From positions 1 to 56,053 of the forward strand of contig NZ_JANHLC010000015.1 in NCBI RefSeq assembly GCF_028682395.1: a stretch of DNA of 56,053 nucleotides, in the 5' to 3' direction. The translations under genes were made by a program, and so were the position numbers. Under the pieces are notes generated by a model. That model ran no database searches and was not told where the DNA came from. It saw only the letters and a list, made by a program, of their open reading frames with translations. Positions 16,287 to 24,521 of this stretch are shown in pieces. Source of the DNA: Pseudomonas putida (GTDB lineage: Bacteria; Pseudomonadota; Gammaproteobacteria; Pseudomonadales; Pseudomonadaceae). The stretch's first letter is position 1, and the number at the start of each line of letters is the position of its first letter.

Positions 16287-17105
16287 TCAGGCGCGCCAAC
16301 GCCAGCGGGCCAAGGCCTTGATGACTTTCATCCAGAGTTTGCGAGTGACCACCACGATGGAATCTCTAGGAGGGGTGTTATCGGAATCCGACGACCTTAG
16401 CTCAGTGCCATCATCTAAGCAACCAGGGAGCAGCGCACGCAGGTCGTCGATGACCAAGGCCGGCTCTTCTTCGGCAATCGGGCGCCCATGGTTATAGCCA
16501 TAGCTCAACGCCACACAGGTCACGCCGGCCGCCTTGGCCGCCTGGACATCGCTGCGCGAGTCGCCGATGAACAGGGATTGTGACGCCGGGACGTTGGCCA
16601 TCTTCATCACAAAGAACAGCGCCGCCGGGTCGGGTTTTTTCTGCGGCAAGGTGTCGCCGCCGATAATCCAGCGGAAATAACGACCGATCTTCATCTGGTC
16701 CAGCAGCGGCGCGACAAAACGTTCCGGCTTGTTGGTGATCAGGGCCATTTCCACACCCTGTTTGTGCAGCCACTTCAGGGTATCGCGTACGCCCGGATAG
16801 ACCACGGTCAGGTCATGGCCGTCGGCATAGGCCTCCATAAAAATATCCAGAGCCTGCTCGGCCAGGGCGTCATCGACACCCGAGTGGTCGATATCGCCCG
16901 CCAGGGCACGGCGCACCAGCACCGGGGCACCGTTGCCGACCCAGTGGCGCACAGCCTCCAGCCCGACGGGCGCGCGGCCAAGCTTGAGCAGCATGGTATC
17001 CACGGCGGCTGCCAGGTCTGGCACCGAATCGATCAACGTACCGTCTAGATCGAACATCACCAGTTTGGGCAGGCCGCCAGGAAACAGCTGCTCGAAGCCA
17101 CTCAT
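16287..17105 (-). CDS. gph: Phosphoglycolate phosphatase
   Basis: HAD-superfamily phosphatase that removes 2-phosphoglycolate arising from DNA repair. The 272-residue protein has the nucleophile motif FDLDGTLID near 18-26, the second-motif threonine in LITNKPE, and the acidic motif FIGDSRSDVQAA. The catalytic domain ends near 226. The remaining 45 residues form a tail ending RKLWMKVIKALARWRWRA, unusually rich in tryptophan and containing an internal ATG. Its start overlaps the rpe stop by four bases. The tail may double as a trp leader peptide. Confidence 0.93.
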   Translation of the reverse strand: MSGFEQLFPGGLPKLVMFDLDGTLIDSVPDLAAAVDTMLLKLGRAPVGLEAVRHWVGNGAPVLVRRALAGDIDHSGVDDALAEQALDIFMEAYADGHDLTVVYPGVRDTLKWLHKQGVEMALITNKPERFVAPLLDQMKIGRYFRWIIGGDTLPQKKPDPAALFFVMKMANVPASQSLFIGDSRSDVQAAKAAGVTCVALSYGYNHGRPIAEEEPALVIDDLRALLPGCLDDGTELRSSDSDNTPPRDSIVVVTRKLWMKVIKALARWRWRA

Positions 17106-17776
17106 GGACGGGCCAGCGCCAGTTCGGCACGCATCTTGGCGATGACGTCCTGATAGTCCGGGGCATTGAAAATGGCCGAGCCGGCGACAAAGGTGTCGGC
17201 ACCCGCCGCAGCGATTTCACGGATATTGTTGACGTTGACCCCGCCATCGATCTCCAGGCGGATGTCACGCCCGCTGGCATCGATCAGCGCCCGCGCTTCG
17301 CGCAGCTTGTCGAGGGTGGCAGGGATGAATTTCTGCCCGCCAAAACCCGGGTTGACGCTCATCAGCAGAATCATGTCGACCTTGTCCATCACGTACTTGA
17401 GTGCATCCAGGGACGTGGCCGGATTGAACACCAGGCCAGCCTTGCAGCCGCCTTCGCGGATCATCTGCAGGGAGCGGTCGACGTGCAGCGTGGCTTCCGG
17501 GTGGAAGGTGATATAGGTCGCGCCGGCTTCGATAAAGTCGCCGATGATCCGATCCACCGGGCTGACCATCAGGTGTGCGTCGATGGGAGCGGTCACGCCG
17601 TACTTGCGCAGTGCCGAACACACCATCGGGCCGATGGTCAGGTTCGGTACATAGTGGTTGTCCATGACATCGAAGTGCACGATGTCGGCGCCGGCGGCGA
17701 GAACATTGTCCACTTCCTCACCCAGGCGGGCGAAGTCGGCGGAGAGAATCGACGGAGCAATTGCGAAGGGCTGCAT
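17102..17776 (-). CDS. rpe: Ribulose-phosphate 3-epimerase
   Basis: Interconverts ribulose-5-P and xylulose-5-P in the pentose phosphate pathway. The 224-residue TIM barrel shows APSILSADFARLGEEV, HFDVMDNHYVPNLTIGP (metal ligands His and Asp), MLLMSVNPGFGGQKFIP and DGGVN. ATG 17776 gives the standard N-terminus MQPFAIAPS; the upstream 22 open codons are not part of the family. A minus-strand TACAAT (17818-17813) about 37 bases upstream may be the -10 of the rpe-gph-trp unit. Confidence 0.97.
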   Translation of the reverse strand: MQPFAIAPSILSADFARLGEEVDNVLAAGADIVHFDVMDNHYVPNLTIGPMVCSALRKYGVTAPIDAHLMVSPVDRIIGDFIEAGATYITFHPEATLHVDRSLQMIREGGCKAGLVFNPATSLDALKYVMDKVDMILLMSVNPGFGGQKFIPATLDKLREARALIDASGRDIRLEIDGGVNVNNIREIAAAGADTFVAGSAIFNAPDYQDVIAKMRAELALARP

Positions 17777-17868
17777 GACGCACCTTTTTTGAGCGGAATC
17801 ACGGTGGCGCGCATTGTATACCTCATGCTTTGCCCCGCGCACCGTAGCCGCGATGATTGGCCGCAGCT

Positions 17869-19017
17869 CTAATACGCGGCCTGGTAGATTTTCTCGATGT
17901 CCGCGGCACTCAACCGGCGCGGGTTATTGCGCATCAATCGCTCGGTCTGCGCGGCCTCGCGGGCCATGGCCGGGATTGCCTCCCGAGGCACATCGAAGTC
18001 ACGCAAGCCAGTGGGAATATCCAGTGCCGCGCACAATGTGGACATCGCAGCCACCGCCTGATCGGCCGCTTCGAGCACACTCAAGCCAGTGATCCTGACG
18101 CCCATGGCGGCGGCAATATCCTGCATGCGTTCGACGCAGGCCATCTTGTTCCAAGTCATCACATGGGGCAGCAGCATGGCATTGCTCACGCCGTGGGGAA
18201 TATTGAAGTTGCCGCCCAGGGGATACGCCAGCGCATGCACGGCGCCGACGCCGGCGTTGCCAAACGCCATGCCGGCCATCAGGCTGGCGGTGGCCATATC
18301 TTCGCGGGCCTGCAGATTGCTGCCGTTGGCATAGGCCTTGGGCAGCGCCCCGGCGATCAAGCGAATGGCATCGAGGGCCAGGGCATCGGTGATGGGTGAG
18401 GCATTGAGTGACAGGTACGCCTCGATGGCGTGCACCAGGGCGTCGACCCCGCTGGAGGCCGTGACGCCCGGCGGACAGGTCAGGGTCATCTGCGGGCTGA
18501 CCAGCGCGACATCCGGCAACAGGTAATCGCTGACGATGCCTTTTTTCGAATGCGTGGAACGATCCGACAGGATCGCCACATTGGTCACTTCCGAACCGGT
18601 TCCCGCAGTGGTCGGGATGGCAATCAGCGGCGGCCCCTTGCGCGGGACCTGATCGATGCCGAACAGGTCCTGCAACTCACCGTGATAGCCCGCGTAGGCC
18701 GCAACACTTTTGGCGATATCGATCGCACTGCCACCGCCCAGGCCGATCAACCCATCATGACCACCCTCGCGATAGACGCGCATGCAGTCCTCGACGATGG
18801 CCACCTCCGGGTCAGGCAGTACCCGGTCAAACACCCGGTATTCGCGTCCCCCCAGATGGGCCAGAGCCAGATCCACGGTTCCCGACTTGACCAGGACCGC
18901 ATCGGTGACGATCAAAGGGTGATCGATATCCAGGCGGGTCAGCTCGGCGGCCAGTTGTTCAATGGCTCCTTGGCCCGTCAGCAACTTGTGGGCGATCTTG
19001 AATGCAGCGATACGCAT
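17869..19017 (-). CDS. Iron-containing alcohol dehydrogenase
   Basis: NAD(P)-dependent group III (Fe-ADH) enzyme of 382 residues. The cofactor motif GLGGGSAIDIAKS lies near 93-105. The metal ligands are visible in GVDALVHAIEAY (Asp, His) and HALAYPLGG...NIPHGVSNAMLLPHV (two His). The substrate is unknown. Position downstream of the agt GABA/5-aminovalerate transporter suggests a semialdehyde/hydroxy-acid couple such as 4-hydroxybutyrate, but this is inference. It sits between agtD and rpe, which I recall as direct neighbours in PAO1 and P. putida. Confidence 0.88.
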   Translation of the reverse strand: MRIAAFKIAHKLLTGQGAIEQLAAELTRLDIDHPLIVTDAVLVKSGTVDLALAHLGGREYRVFDRVLPDPEVAIVEDCMRVYREGGHDGLIGLGGGSAIDIAKSVAAYAGYHGELQDLFGIDQVPRKGPPLIAIPTTAGTGSEVTNVAILSDRSTHSKKGIVSDYLLPDVALVSPQMTLTCPPGVTASSGVDALVHAIEAYLSLNASPITDALALDAIRLIAGALPKAYANGSNLQAREDMATASLMAGMAFGNAGVGAVHALAYPLGGNFNIPHGVSNAMLLPHVMTWNKMACVERMQDIAAAMGVRITGLSVLEAADQAVAAMSTLCAALDIPTGLRDFDVPREAIPAMAREAAQTERLMRNNPRRLSAADIEKIYQAAY

Positions 19018-19120
19018 GATCTCGGCCTCTTCTCCAAAGTGGGCAGGGGCAAGCGTAGCTGGAGATTTCCCAAAAGCCGCAATTTCTCGTGGCCGCCAGG
19101 CCGCAACGATCCCCCCGGCC

Positions 19121-19945
19121 TTACACCAGAGCCGTACGCAGTTTCTCGCTCCGTCCGCGCAACCACTCCAGGGTCAGCAGCAAGATCACCGAGAAGGCAA
19201 TCAGCAGGGTCGCAGCGGCAGCGATGGTAGGGCTGAGGTTTTCGCGAATGCCACTGAACATCTGCCGAGGTAGGGTCGCCTGCTCAGGCCCGGCGAGAAA
19301 CAGTGTGACTACCACCTCATCGAAAGACGTGGCAAAGGCGAACAAGGCCCCGGAAATCACCCCCGGTGCAATCAGCGGCAAAGTCACCCGGCGAAAGGCT
19401 GTCAGCGGCGATGCGCCCAGACTCGCCGCAGCGCGGACCAGGTTGTAGTTGAAGCCCTGTAGGGTCGCCGACACGGTAATGATGACAAAGGGCACGCCGA
19501 GGACCGCGTGCACCACGATCAGCGAGAAGAAACTGTTGCCCAGCCCCAGCGGCGCGAAGAACAGGTAGCTGGCCACACCGATGATCACCACCGGCACCAC
19601 CATCGGCGAGATGACCAGCGCCATGACCAGGGCCTTGCCAGGAAACTCGCCACGTGTCAGGCCGATGGCCGCCAACGTACCGAAGACCATTGCCAGCACC
19701 GTCGCCGCCGGGGCCACGATGATGCTGTTCTTCAGGGCGCGCATCCACTCCGCAGAAGCGAAGAAGTCCTGATACCAGTGCAGGGAAAACCCTTGCAGCG
19801 GATAGACCAGAAAACTGCCCGAGTTGAATGACAGCGGAATGATCACCAGCACCGGCAGGATCAGGAACAACAGGATCAGCCCGCAGAGAATGCGCAAGCT
19901 GTAGAACCAGACCCGCTCGACGGGCGACATGTAGGGGCTCAGCAT
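19121..19945 (-). CDS. agtD: ABC transporter permease AgtD (PotC-like)
   Basis: Inner-membrane permease subunit of a type I importer. The 274-residue protein has six predicted helices and the EAA-type loop EAA-like RAAASLGASPLTAFRRVTLP near 180. In P. aeruginosa the agtABCD system takes up 4-aminobutyrate and 5-aminovalerate. Family membership is clear; the substrate is taken from synteny with agtSR. It begins 13 bases after the agtC stop. Confidence 0.85.
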   Translation of the reverse strand: MLSPYMSPVERVWFYSLRILCGLILLFLILPVLVIIPLSFNSGSFLVYPLQGFSLHWYQDFFASAEWMRALKNSIIVAPAATVLAMVFGTLAAIGLTRGEFPGKALVMALVISPMVVPVVIIGVASYLFFAPLGLGNSFFSLIVVHAVLGVPFVIITVSATLQGFNYNLVRAAASLGASPLTAFRRVTLPLIAPGVISGALFAFATSFDEVVVTLFLAGPEQATLPRQMFSGIRENLSPTIAAAATLLIAFSVILLLTLEWLRGRSEKLRTALV

Positions 19946-19958
19946 TTCGACTCTCTCC

Positions 19959-21206
19959 TTAGCTCAGGCGCAGGCGACTGGCGCCAATCAGCCAGCTGTA
20001 AATCAGGTACAACACGACCGTCGCCAGCAACAGCAGACCGCCGAGCGCCGTGGCCATGCCCCAGTTAATGCTGGTGTTGGTGTAGAACGCGACGAAGTAG
20101 CTGACCATCTGATCGTTCGGGCTGCCAAGCAACGCCGGGGTGATGTAGTAACCAATGGCCAGGATAAAGACCAGCAGGCAACCGGCGCCCACCCCCGCGT
20201 AGGTCTGCGGAAAGTACACCCGCCAGAAACTGGCGAACGGATGGCAACCGAGGGAAATAGCGGCACGCATATAGGTAGGTGAAATCCCCTTCATCACGCT
20301 GTAGATCGGCAAGATCATAAAGGGCAGCAGAATGTGGACCATGGAGATATAGACACCGACCCGGTTGAAGACCAGCTCCAGCGGTTTGTCGATCAGCCCC
20401 ATGCTCATCAGCGTACTGTTGATCAGGCCGCCCGACTGCAGCAGCACAATCCAGGCCGCGACTCGCACCAGGACCGAGGTCCAGAACGGTAGCAGCACCA
20501 GGATCATCAGCAGGTTGCTCTGGCGTGCCGGCAGGTTCGCCAGCAGATAGGCCAGGGGGTAAGCCAGCACCAGGCAGACGGCGGTGATGACCAGGCCCAT
20601 CCAGAACGTACGGGCAAAGATATCCAGATAGATCGCCTGGTCAGGTGTGGCTGCGGCCACCTCACCCAGGTCGTCGATTCGATGATCGACCGCCGCCAGC
20701 AGGTAGAACGGCGTGATGCTGCTGGTGTTGCGCCGGATCGCCTGCCAGTACGCCGGGTCGCCCCAACGCTCGTCGAGACTTTCCATCGCATCTTTATAAG
20801 CACTCGGCTCGCTCTTGAACGGCAAGGCGCGCGCGGTTTTGGTCAGCAGGCTGCGATAGCCGGCCAGTTCCATGTTCAGGCGCTTGGACAGATCGCCCAG
20901 CACCGCATTCTTGCGTGCCTCGGACAGGTCCTCGCTGATGGCCTGGTAGACCGGTTCGCCAGGCAAACCCTTGCCGTCCCAACCGGCAATCGCGGTGACG
21001 GTGCGTGGCAACGCATTCACCACTTCCGGGTTGCCGACACTTTTGTACAACAGCGCCACGATCGGCACGAGAAACACCAGCAGCAGAAACAGCACCAACG
21101 GTGCGATCAAGGCCTGGGCCTTCCAGCGATTGACCCGCTCGGCACGCGCCAGGCGCTGTTTCAGGGTGGGGCTGGTGACCTCGTTCACGGGAACGGAAAT
21201 GGCCAT
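19959..21206 (-). CDS. agtC: ABC transporter permease AgtC (PotB-like) with large periplasmic insertion
   Basis: Partner permease of AgtD, 415 residues. After the first helix (about 32-54) comes a hydrophilic stretch of roughly 145 residues before the second helix near 200. It is absent from short PotB-type permeases (about 280-300 residues) and explains the extra length. The EAA loop reads RAAISLGCHPFASFWRVYFPQ. ATG 21206 is chosen, with GGAG six bases upstream, over a TTG five codons earlier. Gene order SBP-permease-permease matches agtBCD. Confidence 0.85.
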   Translation of the reverse strand: MAISVPVNEVTSPTLKQRLARAERVNRWKAQALIAPLVLFLLLVFLVPIVALLYKSVGNPEVVNALPRTVTAIAGWDGKGLPGEPVYQAISEDLSEARKNAVLGDLSKRLNMELAGYRSLLTKTARALPFKSEPSAYKDAMESLDERWGDPAYWQAIRRNTSSITPFYLLAAVDHRIDDLGEVAAATPDQAIYLDIFARTFWMGLVITAVCLVLAYPLAYLLANLPARQSNLLMILVLLPFWTSVLVRVAAWIVLLQSGGLINSTLMSMGLIDKPLELVFNRVGVYISMVHILLPFMILPIYSVMKGISPTYMRAAISLGCHPFASFWRVYFPQTYAGVGAGCLLVFILAIGYYITPALLGSPNDQMVSYFVAFYTNTSINWGMATALGGLLLLATVVLYLIYSWLIGASRLRLS

Positions 21207-21278
21207 GACAAACTCCGGCAATCTTTAAACGAAGCGGCGCCAGCGAACACCTGGCACCGCGCTTTCGGTAACGCAGAC

Positions 21279-22325
21279 TTACTTCTTGGCAGCCCAGGCG
21301 TTGAAGCGCTGCTCCAACTGCTCGCCGTTGTCAGCCCAGAAGCTGACGTCGATCTGCACCTGGTTGGCGATGTTTTCCGGGGTGGTCGGCATGTCTTTCA
21401 GGATCGCCTTGTCGAGCAGCGGAACGGCCTTGGTGTTGGCCGGACCATAGGCAATGTTTTCCGAGAAGGTCTTCTGCTGCTGCGGAGCCACCGAGAAAGC
21501 GATGAATTTCTTCGCCGCTTCGGCGCGCGCCTTGTCCAGGCCCTTTGGAATGGCCCAGGCGTCGAAGTCATAGACCCCGCCGTTCCAGACCACCTTCAAA
21601 TTGCTTTCTTTCTGCACCGCCGCAATTCGACCGTTGTAGGCCGAGCTCATGACCACATCGCCGGACACCAGGTATTGCGGCGGCTGAGCACCGGCCTCCC
21701 ACCACTGGATATTCGGCTTGAGTTCGTCGAGCTTCTTGAAGGCACGGTCCTGGCCATCCTTGCCGGCCAGCACTTTGTAGACATCCTTGGGCGCAACGCC
21801 ATCGGCCATCAAGGCGAATTCCAAGGTGTACTTGGCGCCTTTACGCAGACCGCGCTTGCCCGGGAATTTCTTGGTATCCCAGAAGTCCGCCCAGCCACTC
21901 GGCGCCGTGCTGACCTTGTCGGCGTTGTAGGCAAGCACTGTCGACCAGACAAAGAAGCCGATGCCACAAGGCTGGACGGCACCCGGGATGTAATCCGCGG
22001 TATTGCCGACCAAGGCCGGGTCGAGGGGCTCGAACATATCTTCGTCACAGCCGCGCGACAGCTCGGGCGACTCGACTTCCACCAGGTCCCAGGACACGCT
22101 CTTGGTGTCGACCATGGCTTTGACCTTGGCCATTTCACCGTTGTACTCACCCGCAACGATCTTGCCGTTGCCCGGCTGGGCTTCCCAGGGCGCGTAGAAC
22201 GCCTTGGTCTGGGCGGCCTTGTTGGCACCGCCAAAGGAAATCACGGTCAGATCGGTCGCAGCCATCGCATTGGCCGCACACATCAGCCCCAGGGACAGGG
22301 CCGTCAGCTTCAGGGATTTTGACAT
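21279..22325 (-). CDS. agtB: Periplasmic binding protein AgtB (PotD-like)
   Basis: Extracytoplasmic solute-binding protein of 348 residues with a clean signal peptide MSKSLKLTALSLGLMCAANA and cleavage near residue 22 (AMA-ATD). The mature part is a spermidine/putrescine-binding-like fold (SBP family 1/8). By synteny with PAO1 agtB the ligand is probably GABA or 5-aminovalerate. GGAGAG precedes the start. Two stem-loops separate it from agtA, which could raise its expression above that of the ATPase. Confidence 0.86.
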   Translation of the reverse strand: MSKSLKLTALSLGLMCAANAMAATDLTVISFGGANKAAQTKAFYAPWEAQPGNGKIVAGEYNGEMAKVKAMVDTKSVSWDLVEVESPELSRGCDEDMFEPLDPALVGNTADYIPGAVQPCGIGFFVWSTVLAYNADKVSTAPSGWADFWDTKKFPGKRGLRKGAKYTLEFALMADGVAPKDVYKVLAGKDGQDRAFKKLDELKPNIQWWEAGAQPPQYLVSGDVVMSSAYNGRIAAVQKESNLKVVWNGGVYDFDAWAIPKGLDKARAEAAKKFIAFSVAPQQQKTFSENIAYGPANTKAVPLLDKAILKDMPTTPENIANQVQIDVSFWADNGEQLEQRFNAWAAKK

Positions 22326-22369
22326 TTATTCTTCTCTCCACAGTGCAGGTTGGTGAAGCACGAGGCGAT

Positions 22370-22403
22370 CACCGCTGCGGTGCAAGCGCATACGGATTCG
22401 CTT
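22370..22403 (-). repeat. Stem-loops between agtA and agtB
   Basis: Hairpin CACCG-CTG-CGGTG (22370-22382) next to AAGCG (22384-22388) with CGCTT (22399-22403). Such structures between an ATPase and a binding-protein gene often protect the downstream message. No U-tract is present, so full termination is unlikely. Confidence 0.4.
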
Positions 22404-22406
22404 CTA

Positions 22407-23531
22407 TTAGTTGGCTTCCAGCAACGGGTCGAGCGCGCGAACGTGCTCGACCTGCCAGCCAATCGGAACCACATCGCCAACGGCCAGTGCCGGATCCAGC
22501 TCGGCAATCGGCTGTTTAACGAAGAAATCAGTCTTGCCACAGACTTCCAGGCGCACCCGAACGTGGTCGCCCAGGTAAATGAACTCCGCCACCCGACCGG
22601 AAAACCGGTTGACGCAGGACTCGCTGGAGCCGTTGAGGCTGACCCGCTCAGGGCGGATCGACAGGGTCACCGGCTCGCCGGTCTGACCGACATTCACCGC
22701 CAGCGCCTCGACCTTTTCGCCCCGCGCCAGCTCGACCACACAACGCTCGCCCGTGCGGCTAAGCAGACGGCCGTTAAGGCGATTGTTCTCACCGATAAAG
22801 TTGGCGACAAAGGTGTTCTTCGGCTCTTCATAGAGCGTGCGCGGGGGCGCAATCTGTTGGATCTCACCCTGGTGGAACACCGCCACGCGGTCGGACATGG
22901 TCAGGGCTTCGCCCTGGTCGTGGGTCACGTAGACCACGGTCACGCCCAGGCGCTGATGCAGGTGCTTGATCTCCATCTGCATATGCTCGCGCAGCTGTTT
23001 ATCCAGAGCGCCCAGCGGTTCGTCCATCAACACCAGTTGCGGTTCGAACACCAGAGCCCGAGCCAGTGCGACGCGCTGCTGCTGCCCGCCGGACAATTGC
23101 GCCGGATAGCGCTGGGCGAAGGCATCCAGCTGCACCATGCTCAGTACGCGCTTGACCCGCTCGCTGACGTCGGTCTTGCTCAGGCCGCGCACCGTCAGGG
23201 GGAATGCCAGGTTCTCGGCGACGGTCATGTGCGGGAACAGCGCATAGTTCTGGAACACCATGCCGATATCGCGCTTGTGCGGCGGCACATTGTTGATCGA
23301 GCGCCCTGCCAGCTGGATCTCGCCGGCGGTGGGCGTCTCGAAACCGGCCAGCATCATCAGGCTGGTGGTCTTGCCCGACCCCGAGGGACCGAGCAGGGTG
23401 AGAAACTCGCCCTTGCGGATTTCCAGGTTGAGGTCTTTGACGATGAGGTTCTCGCCGTCGTAGCTCTTTTGCACGCCACGAAAACTGACCAGTACATCGT
23501 TCGCCCCAGCGCTTGAATCAACCTCGCTCAT
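22407..23531 (-). CDS. agtA: ABC transporter ATP-binding protein AgtA (PotA-like)
   Basis: Energy-coupling ATPase of the importer, 374 residues. Walker A GPSGSGKT is at 48-55, the signature LSGGQQQR and Walker B LVLMDEP follow, the H-loop is in VVYVTHDQGEA, and a C-terminal TOBE domain starts near 285. ATG 23531 is chosen over a GTG two codons upstream because the AAGGTG ribosome-binding site would overlap the latter. It is the first gene of agtABCD and carries a palindromic operator-like site about 110 bases upstream. Confidence 0.88.
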   Translation of the reverse strand: MSEVDSSAGANDVLVSFRGVQKSYDGENLIVKDLNLEIRKGEFLTLLGPSGSGKTTSLMMLAGFETPTAGEIQLAGRSINNVPPHKRDIGMVFQNYALFPHMTVAENLAFPLTVRGLSKTDVSERVKRVLSMVQLDAFAQRYPAQLSGGQQQRVALARALVFEPQLVLMDEPLGALDKQLREHMQMEIKHLHQRLGVTVVYVTHDQGEALTMSDRVAVFHQGEIQQIAPPRTLYEEPKNTFVANFIGENNRLNGRLLSRTGERCVVELARGEKVEALAVNVGQTGEPVTLSIRPERVSLNGSSESCVNRFSGRVAEFIYLGDHVRVRLEVCGKTDFFVKQPIAELDPALAVGDVVPIGWQVEHVRALDPLLEAN

Positions 23532-23638
23532 ACCCACACCTTTTGTATTGGACTGCCGTAACTAAAGACTAATCAAGCCGGCAACGCGCGCAAATCGGGA
23601 GGCAAGAGAGAATTGCCTCAGGGCTATGGAGGGTTTCT

Positions 23639-23656
23639 TGTAGGGAACGCCCTACA
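23639..23656. promoter_or_regulatory. Palindromic operator candidate upstream of agtA
   Basis: A perfect 7-4-7 inverted repeat, TGTAGGG AACG CCCTACA, lies 108-125 bases before the agtA start in a 275-base non-coding stretch. Size and symmetry suit a NarL/LuxR-type response regulator such as AgtR, encoded next door. Binding is inferred. Confidence 0.5.
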
Positions 23657-23806
23657 GAGATGGCGCAATTTGATATGTGCCCAGGTCGCGATCGCCCCAG
23701 CGCGTGCCGCGCGGACGGGGCGCGCTCAAAAAGCGTCGTAAACAGGTATGCGCCTCAGCCATCGGTAGATGCCGCCCGGTGGGCAGACGGACATCGGGGG
23801 CGATGC

Positions 23807-24436
23807 TTAAAGCAGCTTGTGCTCCATGGCGTACTTCACCAGTTCAGCCAGTGACGTGATCTTGAGCTTCTGCATCAGCCGCGCCTTGTGGGTGCTGATG
23901 GTCTTGCTGCTCAGCGCCAACTGCTGGGCAATATCGTTGACATTCGCGCCCTGGGCCAGGCGCTCGAAAACCGAGAATTCGCGCTCCGACAACAGCGTAT
24001 GCAGGGGGCGGGTGTCGGTCAGCCCGACTTCGAAGACCATCCGGTCGGCCAGGTCCGGATCGATATAACGCCCGCCGCCCGCCACTCGCCGGATCGCCGT
24101 CAGCAGCAGCGCCGGATCGCTGTCCTTGGTCGCATAGCCGGCAGCGCCAACCTTCAAGGCCCGGGCGGCCATCTGCGCTTCGTCGTGCATCGACAACACC
24201 AGGATCGCCGGCGGATTGCTCAACGCACGAATGCGCGCAATGGCCTCAAGGCCGTTGACCCCAGGCATCGAGATATCCAGCAGCACCACTTCACAAGGGG
24301 TTTGGCGCAGCGCGTCGAGTAACTGCTCGCCATTGCCGGCCTCACCCACCACCTGGAGGTCCTTGGCCAGGCCGATCAACTGCTTGATACCTTCACGAAC
24401 GATGGTGTGGTCTTCGGCTACCAATACACGGATCAC
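23807..24436 (-). CDS. agtR: Two-component response regulator AgtR (NarL/LuxR family)
   Basis: 209-residue regulator: receiver domain 1-120 with acidic pocket ED at 8-9, phosphoacceptor D54 in VLLDISMPG, and lysine in ATKDSD. A C-terminal LuxR helix-turn-helix follows from about 145 (LSEREFSVFERLAQG, DIAQQLALSSKTISTHK). In PAO1 AgtR activates agtABCD in response to GABA/5-aminovalerate. Here it lies between its kinase gene and the transporter genes, all on the minus strand. Confidence 0.88.
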   Translation of the reverse strand: MIRVLVAEDHTIVREGIKQLIGLAKDLQVVGEAGNGEQLLDALRQTPCEVVLLDISMPGVNGLEAIARIRALSNPPAILVLSMHDEAQMAARALKVGAAGYATKDSDPALLLTAIRRVAGGGRYIDPDLADRMVFEVGLTDTRPLHTLLSEREFSVFERLAQGANVNDIAQQLALSSKTISTHKARLMQKLKITSLAELVKYAMEHKLL

Positions 24437-24521
24437 TGGGTTCTCCTGGTGGTTATCTAGCGGGCGGATGCCCGGTTGGTGGCGATTGAGGGGGACATTC
24501 GCTACGACGCACTGCCCGTGT

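Noticed and set aside
23659..23686. Sigma-54-like GGGCAC...TTGCGCC on the minus strand upstream of agtA
   Set aside because: The GG-to-GC distance is 13 bases rather than 10, so it does not match a sigma-54 promoter.
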